From CAVZTA01 sp963778025 (GTDB lineage: Bacteria; Chloroflexota; Limnocylindria; Limnocylindrales; CSP1-4): a stretch of DNA of 64,000 nucleotides. Below are positions 27,643 to 36,930 of the stretch, piece by piece. Position 1 is the first letter of the stretch, and every line of letters begins with the position of its first letter. The notes under the pieces are model-generated. The model ran no database searches. It was not told the DNA's origin and was given only the letters and a program-made list of their open reading frames with translations. The DNA is taken from positions 233,363-297,362 of the forward strand of contig CAVZTA010000005.1 of NCBI GenBank assembly GCA_963778025.1. The letters are read 5' to 3'. The position numbers were made by a program, and so were the translations under genes.

Positions 27643-28930
27643 TCAGGGCGCCTTACGCTGCCAGGCCGGGTTGCTTGTCCCGATCCAGGATGCGGGGGCC
27701 ATCGCGCCGGTCGCGGGATCCACGATGACCGGCGGGAGCGGAGCCCCGGCCTGATCCTCTGGGGTGATGAGGATCGACGTGTCATCGGGCGACCATTCGG
27801 TGTTCAGACAGCAGATCCCGTGGTCGGTCTCGATGCCGAGGCCCGATCCGTCGGCCGGGACGATGGCCAGCACCGTGTCCGTCAGCGTCGGGCTGTAGTT
27901 GCGCAGGATGACGAGCCGCGAGCCACCATTGGACCAGTGCGGCGCATCGTCGCAGACGGCGTCGGGTGGCAGCGGCAGCGTGATGTCCCTGGTCCCGTCC
28001 GCGCCCACGACGTGGACGCGGTTATTGCACGGACCACCCGGGTCGTATACCCAGTGGACGTAGGCGACCCGCGATCCATCGGGCGACCACGAGATGACGT
28101 CGAGCACGCTCTCCGTCGTGGTCGCTGCGATGGTCCGCACGGCGTTCGTGTGGACATCGATCGCGTACAGGCTGGGTCCGGGATCCGCCGCGCCGCGCTT
28201 CCCGGAGAACAGGATCTCCGCCCCGTCGGGAGGCCGCCAGGAGGGCGCGCCGCCCTCCGTCCCGACGTCGAGGACGCGGATCCCGGTGCCGTCGGTCTGG
28301 GCGATATGGATCTGGCGGTGCTGGTCCTGCGCTTCCGATGTGAACAGGAGCTCCCGTCCGTCCGGCGAGAACGAGACGTCGTGGATCTGCGGGAGCGGCT
28401 CGGGCGTGACCGCGATGGGCTCGCGACCATCGACCCGCGCGACGTACAGCACGCCAGGACCGGCGGCGCCCAGCGTCTTGCGTTCGAAGGCGATGTGGGT
28501 CCCGCTCCGCGAGAACACCGGTGCCGATGTCGTACTGCGGCCCGGCGATGACGGCGGTCGCCGCTCCCGTGATGGGATCGACGGTGTAGATGTCGCCCTT
28601 GGCTTCGTACGCGACCAGGCCGTTGGCCGCCAGGCCGAAGGGCGGTGGCACCCGCGGCCGGGACCCGGCCACGAGGATGGCGCCCACCACGAGGGCGAGC
28701 AGGAGCACCGCGAGGAGGACGGCGGCCCGCAGCGGGATCCGCGGGAGCGAGGCCGCACGCGAGGTGACGGCGGACATGGGAAGCCACCTTTCGGGGAACA
28801 TCCAGGCGGGCCGCTGCCGCATGCGAGCGGACTCCTGGACGACGTGGTCTCGGTAGTCGGGGGCCGGCCCGAGCGCAAGCTCGGCCAGGAGATCCGGCAG
28901 GTCCTGCTCGAAGCGTCGTTCGGAGGTCAT
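27643..28930 (-). CDS. Membrane-anchored TolB/PD40 beta-propeller protein, probable anti-sigma partner (frameshift near 28515)
   Basis: Starts at ATG 28930, overlapping the sigma-factor stop (ATGA). Residues 1 to about 60 are cytoplasmic and acidic (FEQDLPDLLAELALGPAPDYRDHV, similar to the start of membrane anti-sigma factors), followed by one span (AAVLLAVLLLALVVGAILVAG). Outside it is a beta-propeller of WD40/PD40 repeats (SFSPDGRELLFTSEAQ, SWSPDGSRVAYVHW, EWSPDDTSILITPED). The frame changes near 28515 inside the second blade and then stays open to 27643. By analogy with other ECF operons it would hold the sigma factor at the membrane; this is inference. Confidence 0.75.
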
Positions 28931-29491
28931 GCCGGATGCCCTCCCGGGAGCGGCGAGCGCGCCGTGACGGGCTCGGCCAGCACGGACGCACGCATCGCGG
29001 CAAGCGAGTAGTGCAACCGGGACTTGGCGGTACCGACCGGGATGCCCAGGGCGACCGCCACCTCGGGCAGCGGCATCCCCAGGAAGTAGTGCAGGACGAC
29101 GACCGCGCGATGCCGCGGATCGAGCGAGCCGGAGCGCCCCGTCGAGGAGTTCGCGGTCCGCGAACGCGCCGGACGTGTCCGATACGACGGGCGAGTCGAG
29201 CGGCTGGATCTCGACCTCGATCGGGCGTCGTCGTCGACGCCGTGAGAGATCGAGACACGCGTTGACCATCAGGCGATGAAGCCAGGCGTCGAATCGATCG
29301 GGGTCGCGGAGACCGCGAAGGTCGCGCCAGGCGCGGAAGAGCGTGTCCTGGACCGCGTCGCGCGCGAGCTCGGGGTCCCGGAGGATCAGCCGAGCGGCGG
29401 CGTCGAGCCGCGCGATGGTCAGATCGACGAGCGCGGTGAAGGCGTCATGATCGCCTCCCCTTGCCCGTTCGACGAGACCTCGCTGGTCCAC
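28927..29491 (-). CDS. ECF-type sigma-70 family factor (frameshift near 29130)
   Basis: Region 2 is clear (HDAFTALVDLTIARLDAAARLILRDPELARDAVQDTLFRAWRDLRGLRDPDRFDAWLHRLMVNACLDLSRRR). After one extra base near 29130 the other frame gives region 4 (RSLDPRHRAVVVLHYFLGMPLPEVAVALGIPVGTAKSRLHYSLAAMR), ending at TGA 28927. About 187 residues, typical of small ECF factors with no extra domain. GTG 29491. Coupled to a membrane propeller protein that is probably its anti-sigma factor; divergent from the arsR-trx pair. Confidence 0.82.
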
Positions 29492-29648
29492 GTTTTCCGC
29501 CTCGGCTGTGGCACGGCCGTGGTGGTCGTGCTCGACAAGGTATGGCGTGGGTGCTAGAGGAAAGGTTCATCTGGTGCTCGGCGGGCGCGTCTCCCCTGCT
29601 TCGATGCGAGGGCGTTGCGATGTCGCTGGCCAGCTCGGGCACTTGCGT

Positions 29649-29660
29649 GATTGCGCAATC
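29649..29660. promoter_or_regulatory. Perfect 12-bp palindrome (GATTGCGCAATC) next to the ArsR start
   Basis: It lies one base before ATG 29662 and is flanked by TTGCGT and TGAG. Short AT-tipped palindromes at the start are typical ArsR-family operators, so autoregulation is likely. If translation instead begins at ATG 29620 the site would sit inside the coding region. Confidence 0.5.
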
Positions 29661-29661
29661 A

Positions 29662-29976
29662 ATGAGAGACTTGCAGCCTGTGATCGGGAGTCCGCAGCTC
29701 GACGAGGCCGAACGTCAGCGGTCCGCCGCCGTCGCTCGTGCCCTCGGCGACCCCAAGCGCCTGTGCGTCCTCGAATCGCTCGCCGGTGGCGAGCTGTCCG
29801 TGGGCGAGCTGGCGAGTCGGGTCGTCTGCCAGGTCCCGAACATGAGCCAGCACCTGGCGGTGCTTCGCTCGGCCGGGCTGGTCACAGCGCGGCGGGACGG
29901 GTCCACCGTCTACTACCGCCTCACGGACGAACGGGTCCTGGAGGCCTATCGCGTCATCCAGGCGCTGGCCCGGTAA
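29662..29976 (+). CDS. ArsR-family winged-helix repressor
   Basis: A 104-residue dimeric repressor: RSAAVARALGDPKRLCVLESLAGGELSVGELAS, recognition helix NMSQHLAVLRSAGLV, and wing TARRDGSTVYYRLTDERV. The arsenic-type ELCVCDL cysteine box is absent. Instead two cysteines, Cys35 and Cys56, sit in helices 2 and 4, which suggests thiol, persulfide or redox sensing rather than metal binding. ATG 29620, preceded by GAGGGCG, is an alternative start that adds 14 residues. Followed 51 nt later by thioredoxin, its probable target. Confidence 0.82.
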   Translation: MRDLQPVIGSPQLDEAERQRSAAVARALGDPKRLCVLESLAGGELSVGELASRVVCQVPNMSQHLAVLRSAGLVTARRDGSTVYYRLTDERVLEAYRVIQALAR

Positions 29977-30027
29977 CGCTTTCATCGGGTGGCCGCTCCC
30001 CTGCGAGCGGAGAAAGGACACGCCACA

Positions 30028-30372
30028 GTGGCAATTCAGCACGCGACGGACGACACCTTCGAGCAGCTCGTCCTCCATAGCGACAAGCCGGTCGTCGTCG
30101 ACTTCTGGGCCGCCTGGTGCGGGCCCTGCAAGATGGTCGCCCCGGAGATGGAGAAGATCGCGGAGAAGTACGACGGCGCGGTCGAGGTCGTCAAGGTCGA
30201 CGTCGACGCCAATCCGCGCCTGTCGCAGGCGTTCGGGATCATGAGCATCCCGACCATCGCGTTCTTCAAGCCGGGTGCCCAGCCCCAGGGCGTGGTCGGC
30301 TTCAAGCCCATGGAGCAGCTGGAGCAGGCGTTCGGCCTGGGCGAGTTCCTCCCCGCGGAGGCGACCTCCTAG
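30028..30372 (+). CDS. trxA: Thioredoxin
   Basis: A 114-residue thioredoxin with the active site WCGPC (residues about 30-34, DFWAAWCGPCKMVAPEM) and the cis-Pro loop SIPTIAFFKPG. Cytoplasmic dithiol reductant. GTG 30028 follows AAAGGA; a frame extension to 29989 is unlikely. Downstream of an ArsR-type repressor with two cysteines, so its transcription probably responds to thiol oxidation or sulfur species. A strong hairpin ends the unit. Confidence 0.93.
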   Translation: MAIQHATDDTFEQLVLHSDKPVVVDFWAAWCGPCKMVAPEMEKIAEKYDGAVEVVKVDVDANPRLSQAFGIMSIPTIAFFKPGAQPQGVVGFKPMEQLEQAFGLGEFLPAEATS

Positions 30373-30395
30373 CGCATCCGACCCCTCGCACATCC

Positions 30396-30425
30396 ACGAC
30401 CCCGGTCCTCACCGACCGGGGTCGT
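30396..30425 (+). terminator. Terminator hairpin after thioredoxin
   Basis: A perfect 12-bp stem (ACGACCCCGGTC and its complement) with a six-base loop, 23 bp after the trxA stop and followed by TCGAATTCC rather than a long T-run. Confidence 0.65.
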
Positions 30426-30497
30426 TCGAATTCCCGGCCGCGGTCGGCCGAACCCGGTCGGACCGTCGCTCGACGCGGCACGTCGCAGTCGGCGCGC

Positions 30498-30668
30498 CGT
30501 GCACCCGATGCGGGCTGCGTCGAACCACGATGGTTGCGAAGCCGCTGCGGGCTCGATCCGTGGTCGTGCCGTGCGCTCGATGCATGGATCGGCACCGGAA
30601 GCGCCCACCGCAGGCCGATCCAGTCCGCCGGCGCCGGCTTCTTCGTCCGAGGGCGCATCGGGTGCACG
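30498..30668. repeat. Inverted-repeat element, copy 3 (171 bp)
   Basis: Perfect 15-bp terminal inverted repeats identical to copy 2 (CGTGCACCCGATGCG at 30498-30512, CGCATCGGGTGCACG at 30654-30668). The interior is diverged but keeps the central block GGATCGGCACCGGAAG, which matches GGATCGACGCCGGAAG in copies 1 and 2. It lies in the noncoding gap between the trxA terminator and a convergent small gene, 24 kb from the other copies. Confidence 0.7.
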
Positions 30669-30739
30669 CCGACCCCTGAGGACGACCGACCCGCGATGGA
30701 GCGCACGCAGGACGCGCCCTGCCGCCGGCTCCGGAGTGA

Positions 30740-31063
30740 TCAGGCGCGGCCCGATGGACCCCGGTGGGCGCTGCGGAGCCACGCTTCGGCCCGGTCGAGG
30801 GCGAAGCGGTCGACGACGCGGGGTCGGAACGCGACCCAGGCCGGGCCACGGGCGGAGCCCGTCACGTCCGGCGTGCGGCGCGCGGCCGCGGCGACCGCCG
30901 GATCGAGCACCACCTCGAGGCCCTCCGGCGAGACCACGGCGAACAGTCGCCCGGCGCTCCGCAGCTCCCGCTCGTCGCCCGTCTGGACGACCGCGACCCC
31001 GTCCAGCTCGGCGATGACGGCCTCGACGCGCTCGGCGAGGGTCTCCGCGCCGTTGCCGGTCAT
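30740..31063 (-). CDS. Small protein of unknown function (107 aa)
   Basis: Starts at ATG 31063, overlapping the stop of the DinB-like gene (ATGA), so it is translated with it. Sequence runs VEAVIAELDGVAVVQTGDERELRSAGRLFAVVSPEGLEVVLDPAVAAAARRTPDV, then a C-terminal helix DRAEAWLRSAHR. It has no signal peptide or span. It recalls small luciferase-domain/DUF5519 or YjbR-like folds, but I cannot assign it. Confidence 0.65.
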   Translation of the reverse strand: MTGNGAETLAERVEAVIAELDGVAVVQTGDERELRSAGRLFAVVSPEGLEVVLDPAVAAAARRTPDVTGSARGPAWVAFRPRVVDRFALDRAEAWLRSAHRGPSGRA

Positions 31064-31545
31064 CCCGCGTCGCGCGCCGCCGTCAGCACCGCCTCGAGAT
31101 CCGCCAGGTGCTCCTCGTAGTGCTCGATCGTCTCGCTGGCGAGGAAGTTCTGATGGTCCATGTGCTTGATCCAGCGACTCTCGGGCACCACCGTGAGGTA
31201 GCCGCGGAGCTCGCCCGGGACGGTCGACAGCCGTCGTCGGACCTCGTCGCGCGGCAGGGACCGCCACTCGGCGATCAGGTCGTCGTTGATCGCGTCTCCG
31301 CGGGCATCCCAGTCGGCGTCGGCCTGCGCCTTCGACCGCGACGTCTCGTCGACCGCGAGCTCGCGGGCGACCGTGAGCGCCAGCTCCTGCCACGCGACCA
31401 TGTGGCCGATGAGGTCGCGCGCCGTCCATCCATGCGCCGCCGCGACGGGCACGTCGAGCGAGGCGTCGGACACGGACTCCAACGCCTCGTACGGGCGCCA
31501 CGCCTCTCGTTCGTCCTCGAGGAACGACAATCCGTCGACGTACAT
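31060..31545 (-). CDS. DinB/maleylpyruvate-isomerase-like four-helix protein
   Basis: About 161 residues with the DinB-like helical bundle. HGWTARDLIGHMVAWQELAL carries the first metal His, and HMDHQNFLASETIEHYEEHLADLEAVL the two late His residues typical of the metal triad. I choose ATG 31545 (MYVDGLSF) because TAGGAT lies seven bases upstream; the earlier ATG at 31554 overlaps that -10 box. Members are thiol-dependent transferases or stress proteins; the substrate is unknown. Divergent from the B12 photosensor-like gene. Confidence 0.75.
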   Translation of the reverse strand: MYVDGLSFLEDEREAWRPYEALESVSDASLDVPVAAAHGWTARDLIGHMVAWQELALTVARELAVDETSRSKAQADADWDARGDAINDDLIAEWRSLPRDEVRRRLSTVPGELRGYLTVVPESRWIKHMDHQNFLASETIEHYEEHLADLEAVLTAARDAG

Positions 31546-31552
31546 GGCCGTC

Positions 31553-31592
31553 ATCCTATCCGCCAGGGAGCGACCGAGGCCGATGCTAGAGT
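31553..31592. promoter_or_regulatory. Divergent leaderless promoters between DinB-like gene and B12 sensor
   Basis: Minus strand: TAGGAT at 31558-31553, seven bases before ATG 31545. Plus strand: TAGAGT at 31587-31592, eight bases before ATG 31601. The starts are only 55 bp apart and no ribosome site is seen for either gene. Confidence 0.55.
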
Positions 31593-31600
31593 CCGGGCCG

Positions 31601-32305
31601 ATGAGCGACGACCTTGTCCCGCCGCTCCCGCCCGTCGACCCCACGACGGCCGGGGTGCCGGCGGCAAGCCTCACTCCCGAGCTCCTGGCGAGCCTGCTGA
31701 CCAGCGGCGACGACGAGCTGGCGGCATGGACCCTTCGGCACGCCCTGCGCGAGGCATCCAGGGCGGTGGTGTACGACGGGCTCCTCAAGGACGCGATGCG
31801 CCTCGTCGGCGAGCGCTGGGCGACCGGCCGCTGGTCCGTCGCGGACGAGCACCTGGCGTCGCGCACCCTCATGCGGGCGCTCGAGCAGGTGCGTCCGAAG
31901 CTGGGCCCCGAGTCGCGCGTGGGACCCGTGGCGGTCCTCGCCGGCGCGGCGGGCGAGCAGCACATGATCGGCCTCGTGTGCCTCGAGCAGACCCTCCAGG
32001 AGCATGGCTGGACGACGGCCAACCTGGGCGCGGACGTCCCGACCGAAGACCTCGCCCGCTACGTCGCCGACAACGACGTCGCGCTGGTCGCGCTGTCCGC
32101 GTCGGACCCGGCACGCCTGGACGCCCTCGGTGCCGCCATCGGCGCCGTGCGCGACGCCGACCGGGGACGCGGGATCCGGGTCCTCCTGGGCGGCCGCATC
32201 ACCGAGCACGGCGCGCCGGCCATCGACCCCGCACCCGACTGGGCGGGCACGTCGCTCGTCGAGGCGACGGCCTATGCGACCTCGATCGGGAACGGGGGCG
32301 GCTGA
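31601..32305 (+). CDS. Stand-alone CarH-like cobalamin-binding photosensor domain protein
   Basis: A 234-residue protein made of a four-helix B12-binding-2 domain (about 25-105) and a Rossmann B12-binding domain (about 108-230). Trp73-x9-Glu83-His84 (WATGRWSVADEH) is the W-x9-EH motif that caps the adenosyl group in CarH light sensors. Glu119-x-His121-x-x-Gly124 (EQHMIG) supplies the lower-face cobalt ligand. No MerR DNA-binding domain is present and the N-terminal 25 residues are Pro-rich. It could be a light- or AdoCbl-responsive adaptor that acts on a partner protein. The start is supported by TAGAGT eight bases upstream. Confidence 0.82.
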   Translation: MSDDLVPPLPPVDPTTAGVPAASLTPELLASLLTSGDDELAAWTLRHALREASRAVVYDGLLKDAMRLVGERWATGRWSVADEHLASRTLMRALEQVRPKLGPESRVGPVAVLAGAAGEQHMIGLVCLEQTLQEHGWTTANLGADVPTEDLARYVADNDVALVALSASDPARLDALGAAIGAVRDADRGRGIRVLLGGRITEHGAPAIDPAPDWAGTSLVEATAYATSIGNGGG

Positions 32306-32348
32306 ACCGTCCACGACCCCGCAGGCGCGGGCCGGGACGCGTTCCGGG

Positions 32349-33134
32349 TCAGGAGCCGTCGACCCCCGCGACGGGCTTGGCGAACGACGACAGCGTGCTC
32401 ACCGCGCCCGCGTGGTCGGCGATGATCGCGAACCGGCCGATGGGCACGTCCATCGGCGGCAGGACCGCCCGGCCCCCGAGCTCCTGGACCACATCGACCG
32501 CCGCGTCCACATCCGAGACGCGGAACGCGATGTCCCAGCGCGGATCCTTCCGCTCGGTCCCCGTCGGCGCATGACCGCCGGCGACGAGCCGGTCGCCCAG
32601 CCGGAACGCGACCCGGTCCATGTCGGGGCCGCCCACCGCCTCGGACGTCCAGCCGAACAGGCCGTCGTAGAACGCCGCGGCGGCCTTGAGGTCCGGCGTC
32701 ACGAGCTCGTTCCAGCTCCACGTCCCGACCTCGTTCACGAGCCGCGCCCCGTGGTATCCGCCCTCGTTCTCCCAGAGCGTCACCTCGGCGCCGCGTCGGG
32801 TCGCGCAGGATCGCGAAATGCGACGCGACGGGGAGGTCGCCCGAATGTGGCAGGACGGTCCCGCCCAGCGAGCGCGCGCGATCGAGGACCGTCGGCAGAT
32901 CGTGGACCGCGAGGTACGACTGCCAGCCGTAGCCCTCATCCGGCCGATGGCCGTCGAGCCCACCCACATCGATGCCGTCGCGCTTGGCGATCGTGTACGG
33001 CTCGCCGCCCGCCGGCACGTCCTCGTACGTCCACTCGAAGAGCCGGGTGTAGAAGACCTTCGAGGCCGCGAGATCGGGCGTCCCGAGCTCGACCCAGCAG
33101 AACGTCCCGTGCGGGTACTGGCCGGCGAGGCCCA

Positions 33135-33135
<1 letters not shown>
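32349..33135 (-). CDS. Two-domain VOC (glyoxalase/bleomycin-resistance) protein (frameshift near 32795)
   Basis: Two tandem VOC modules. The first (GTFCWVELGTPDLAASKVFYTRLFEWTYED to HFAILRDP) is in one frame. After a shift near 32795 the second (EVTLWENEGG, then WNELVTPDLKAAAAFYDGLFGWTSE to GRFAIIADHAGAVSTL) is in another. ATG 33135 overlaps the stop of methylmalonyl-CoA mutase (ATGA). A methylmalonyl-CoA epimerase is also a VOC protein, but this tandem type with PHG-FCWVEL is the generic one found in Actinobacteria, so I do not assign epimerase activity. Confidence 0.8.
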
Positions 33136-34924
<1,789 letters not shown>

Positions 34925-34965
34925 CGGGCCAACGCTAGCACGGGCTCCCCGGGACGCCGGGCCGG

Positions 34966-35631
34966 TCAGCCGGCGGCCGCGGCGTCGGTCCCGAAGCGGT
35001 CCAGGAGATCGGCCACCTTGGTGTCACCGAGGTCGGCGGCGAGCAACACCTTGACGCGGCCGGGGTCGTCGGTCGCGGGCCACGCGACGATCGTCTGGGC
35101 GCTGTCGCCATACGCGACGTCGAGGCGCTTGGCGGGCACCCCGCCGACGGTGGTGTCCGAGCGCTGGAGGTCGTCGGTCCGGCGAGCGACCCGTGCACCC
35201 GCCTCGTAGAACTCGATCATCCGCTCCGGGACCAGCTGCGGCGCCTCGAACACCGCGACGGTCAGCCCGCGCCCGTTGCCCAGGTCCCAGGTGGCGCCCG
35301 CGAAGTGGACCTCCGGGATGCCGCGCTCGCCGAGCGTCCCGAGCGTCGCGGGCGTGCACGACCGTCCGGAATCGACCGAGGTCGGGGCGGCTTCCTCGTA
35401 GCTTGCCGGCAGGAGCGCCTCGAGCTCGGGGTACGCGCCCCGGTAGTGGCCCTCGTCGGTCGCGGCCGCACAGGCGGTCGACGGGTCGAACGACACATCG
35501 GGGGTCCCACCGCCGGCGCAGGCCGCGACGGCCAGCGCGGCGACCAGGACCAGGCCGGGGACGAGACGACGCCCGGCGCGCCCGCGCGAGGCGGTGTCGA
35601 CGGGCACCATGGGTCGCGGACGGGGACGCAT
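34966..35631 (-). CDS. Predicted lipoprotein of unknown function
   Basis: A 221-residue exported protein with signal peptide and lipobox (VAALAVAACAGG, acylated Cys38). The mature part has a conserved-looking Cys pair (TACAAAT, SCTPATL) and a C-terminal domain (LTVAVFEAPQLVPERMIEFYEAGARVARRTDDL, GDTKVADLLDRFG). ATG 35631 is chosen because TAGGCT lies eight bases upstream; ATG 35610 is possible. No family is recognised. Location: outer face of the cytoplasmic membrane. Confidence 0.75.
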   Translation of the reverse strand: MRPRPRPMVPVDTASRGRAGRRLVPGLVLVAALAVAACAGGGTPDVSFDPSTACAAATDEGHYRGAYPELEALLPASYEEAAPTSVDSGRSCTPATLGTLGERGIPEVHFAGATWDLGNGRGLTVAVFEAPQLVPERMIEFYEAGARVARRTDDLQRSDTTVGGVPAKRLDVAYGDSAQTIVAWPATDDPGRVKVLLAADLGDTKVADLLDRFGTDAAAAG

Positions 35632-35645
35632 GGGGTCATAGCCTA

Positions 35646-36105
35646 TCCCGCACCGGCCGCCGGGCCCTTCGGCGCGTTCGGCGGCCTGCCGGGCGACGCA
35701 CGCAGCACCGCGCATCGCACCGAGGCGTCGCCGCATCACAGCGGCATGACAGCGGCATCGCGGTGCAGCCGGGCACCTGGCTCGATGGTCCGGGCGGTGC
35801 ATCGCGGCGCCTGCCGTTCGCGCGGACCGGGGCGGGACGAGTCGACCATTGTGTCGGCCCCATGACAGGCGCACCGTTCGAGCTGCGTTCGAGACGCGCC
35901 GCGATCGTGAGCCACCGGGAACCACCTGGGGCGTTGACCACGGGCACTTCGGACCGGACGACCCGGCATTCTGGGGACGCTCAGGGGGCCCGGGGGATCC
36001 CGATCCGAGCCACGAGTCGAGTAACCACGGGACACCGGCCAGCAGGCCCGGGACACGAAAGCGGCAAGCACTCATCAGGATCGACCTTCATCAGCGCCCT
36101 TCCCA
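35646..36105. other. 460-bp intergenic region without a recognisable gene
   Basis: Between the lipoprotein start and the terminator of the J-domain gene. Open frames on both strands lack family-like sequence. A short direct repeat (ACAGCGGCAT twice near 35736-35752) is the only structure I see, and no RNA fold or promoter stands out beyond the TAGGCT of the lipoprotein gene. Confidence 0.5.
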
Positions 36106-36133
36106 CGCCCCCGGCCGGTATCGGCCGGGGGCG
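36106..36133 (-). terminator. Terminator hairpin after the J-domain gene
   Basis: A perfect 12-bp stem (CGCCCCCGGCCG and complement) closes on a GTAT loop, 13 bp past the stop at 36147. Confidence 0.65.
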
Positions 36134-36146
36134 TTCGCTTGCCCCG

Positions 36147-36908
36147 TCAGAGGAACGGGTTCGAGCGCCAGCCGGGCCGCTGCGGTCGCGAGGGCCGGAC
36201 GACCCCCCGCCGATCGAGCTCGTCACGGATCGCGCGGGCCGCCGCGGTCAGGTCCGGGTCGCGCGTGACCGTGCTCGCCAGCCAGTCGATGTACGAGGGC
36301 TCGAAGTCCGCGACCTCGCCCAGCGTGTGGCCGTGGAACTTGCCGAACTCGAGCGCGACGCCGCGGGCCTGGTCGAGCGGCATCGTCGCCCGAGGCCGGT
36401 GATGACGCGACTGCTCGACGATCAACGGGCCGGTCGGCTGCGAGGCCCGCAGATCCGGTCGCGCACGGGCGTGGCGGCGCGGCGCCTGGCCGCGCAGCAC
36501 GCGGGCCGCGCCGTCGGGCGTGATCGTCTGGTTGCGCGGCCGGAAGGTCTCGGTGGTATCGAGCCGACCGGTCACCGGCCGGGTGGGCTTGGGGCGCGGC
36601 GGTCGACCCCCGGTGCGCCGCGCGCCCGCGCCGTCCGCGGCCCCGTCCGTCCCGGTCCCGCCCGTAGCACCGTTCGACCCGGCACCCGCTCCCCGCGTCC
36701 GTCGAGACGCGCCGTCCGCGCGGGTGAGCGCCGCGTACGCGGTGTTGATCTCGGCCATCCGCCGGGTCGCACGACGGGACGCTTCGGGATCGTCCCCGGT
36801 GAGGTCGGGATGGTGCTGACGGGCGAGCCGGCGCCAGGCGGCCTTGATCTCAACGGGCCCGGCCCCGACCTCCACGCCGAGCACGATGTGGGGGTCCTTC
36901 GCCGGCAC
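36147..36908 (-). CDS. J-domain protein with ExoX-like C-terminal motif
   Basis: A 253-residue protein. The J domain (about residues 3-65) has its HPD at 33-35 (RLARQHHPDLTGDD), so it should stimulate a DnaK ATPase. A Gly/Ala/Arg-rich linker (about 70-170) replaces the usual G/F region. The C-terminal segment (ALEFGKFHGHTLGEVADFEPSYIDWLASTV, about 190-220) matches the small ExoX-like domain seen attached to exonucleases and putative quorum proteins. There is no zinc-finger or client-binding CTD, so it is a specialised class C J-protein. GTG 36908 has TACACT six bases upstream. Confidence 0.8.
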   Translation of the reverse strand: MPAKDPHIVLGVEVGAGPVEIKAAWRRLARQHHPDLTGDDPEASRRATRRMAEINTAYAALTRADGASRRTRGAGAGSNGATGGTGTDGAADGAGARRTGGRPPRPKPTRPVTGRLDTTETFRPRNQTITPDGAARVLRGQAPRRHARARPDLRASQPTGPLIVEQSRHHRPRATMPLDQARGVALEFGKFHGHTLGEVADFEPSYIDWLASTVTRDPDLTAAARAIRDELDRRGVVRPSRPQRPGWRSNPFL

Positions 36909-36914
36909 GGTCAG

Positions 36915-36924
36915 AGTGTAGCCT
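36915..36924. promoter_or_regulatory. Overlapping divergent -10 boxes (J-domain gene / hydrolase)
   Basis: Plus strand TAGCCT (36919-36924) lies six bases before GTG 36931. Minus strand TACACT (36920-36915) lies six bases before GTG 36908. The boxes share the central TA, and the gap between start codons is 22 bp, as at 24150. Both genes must be leaderless if these boxes are used. Confidence 0.55.
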
Positions 36925-36930
36925 TGGCCC

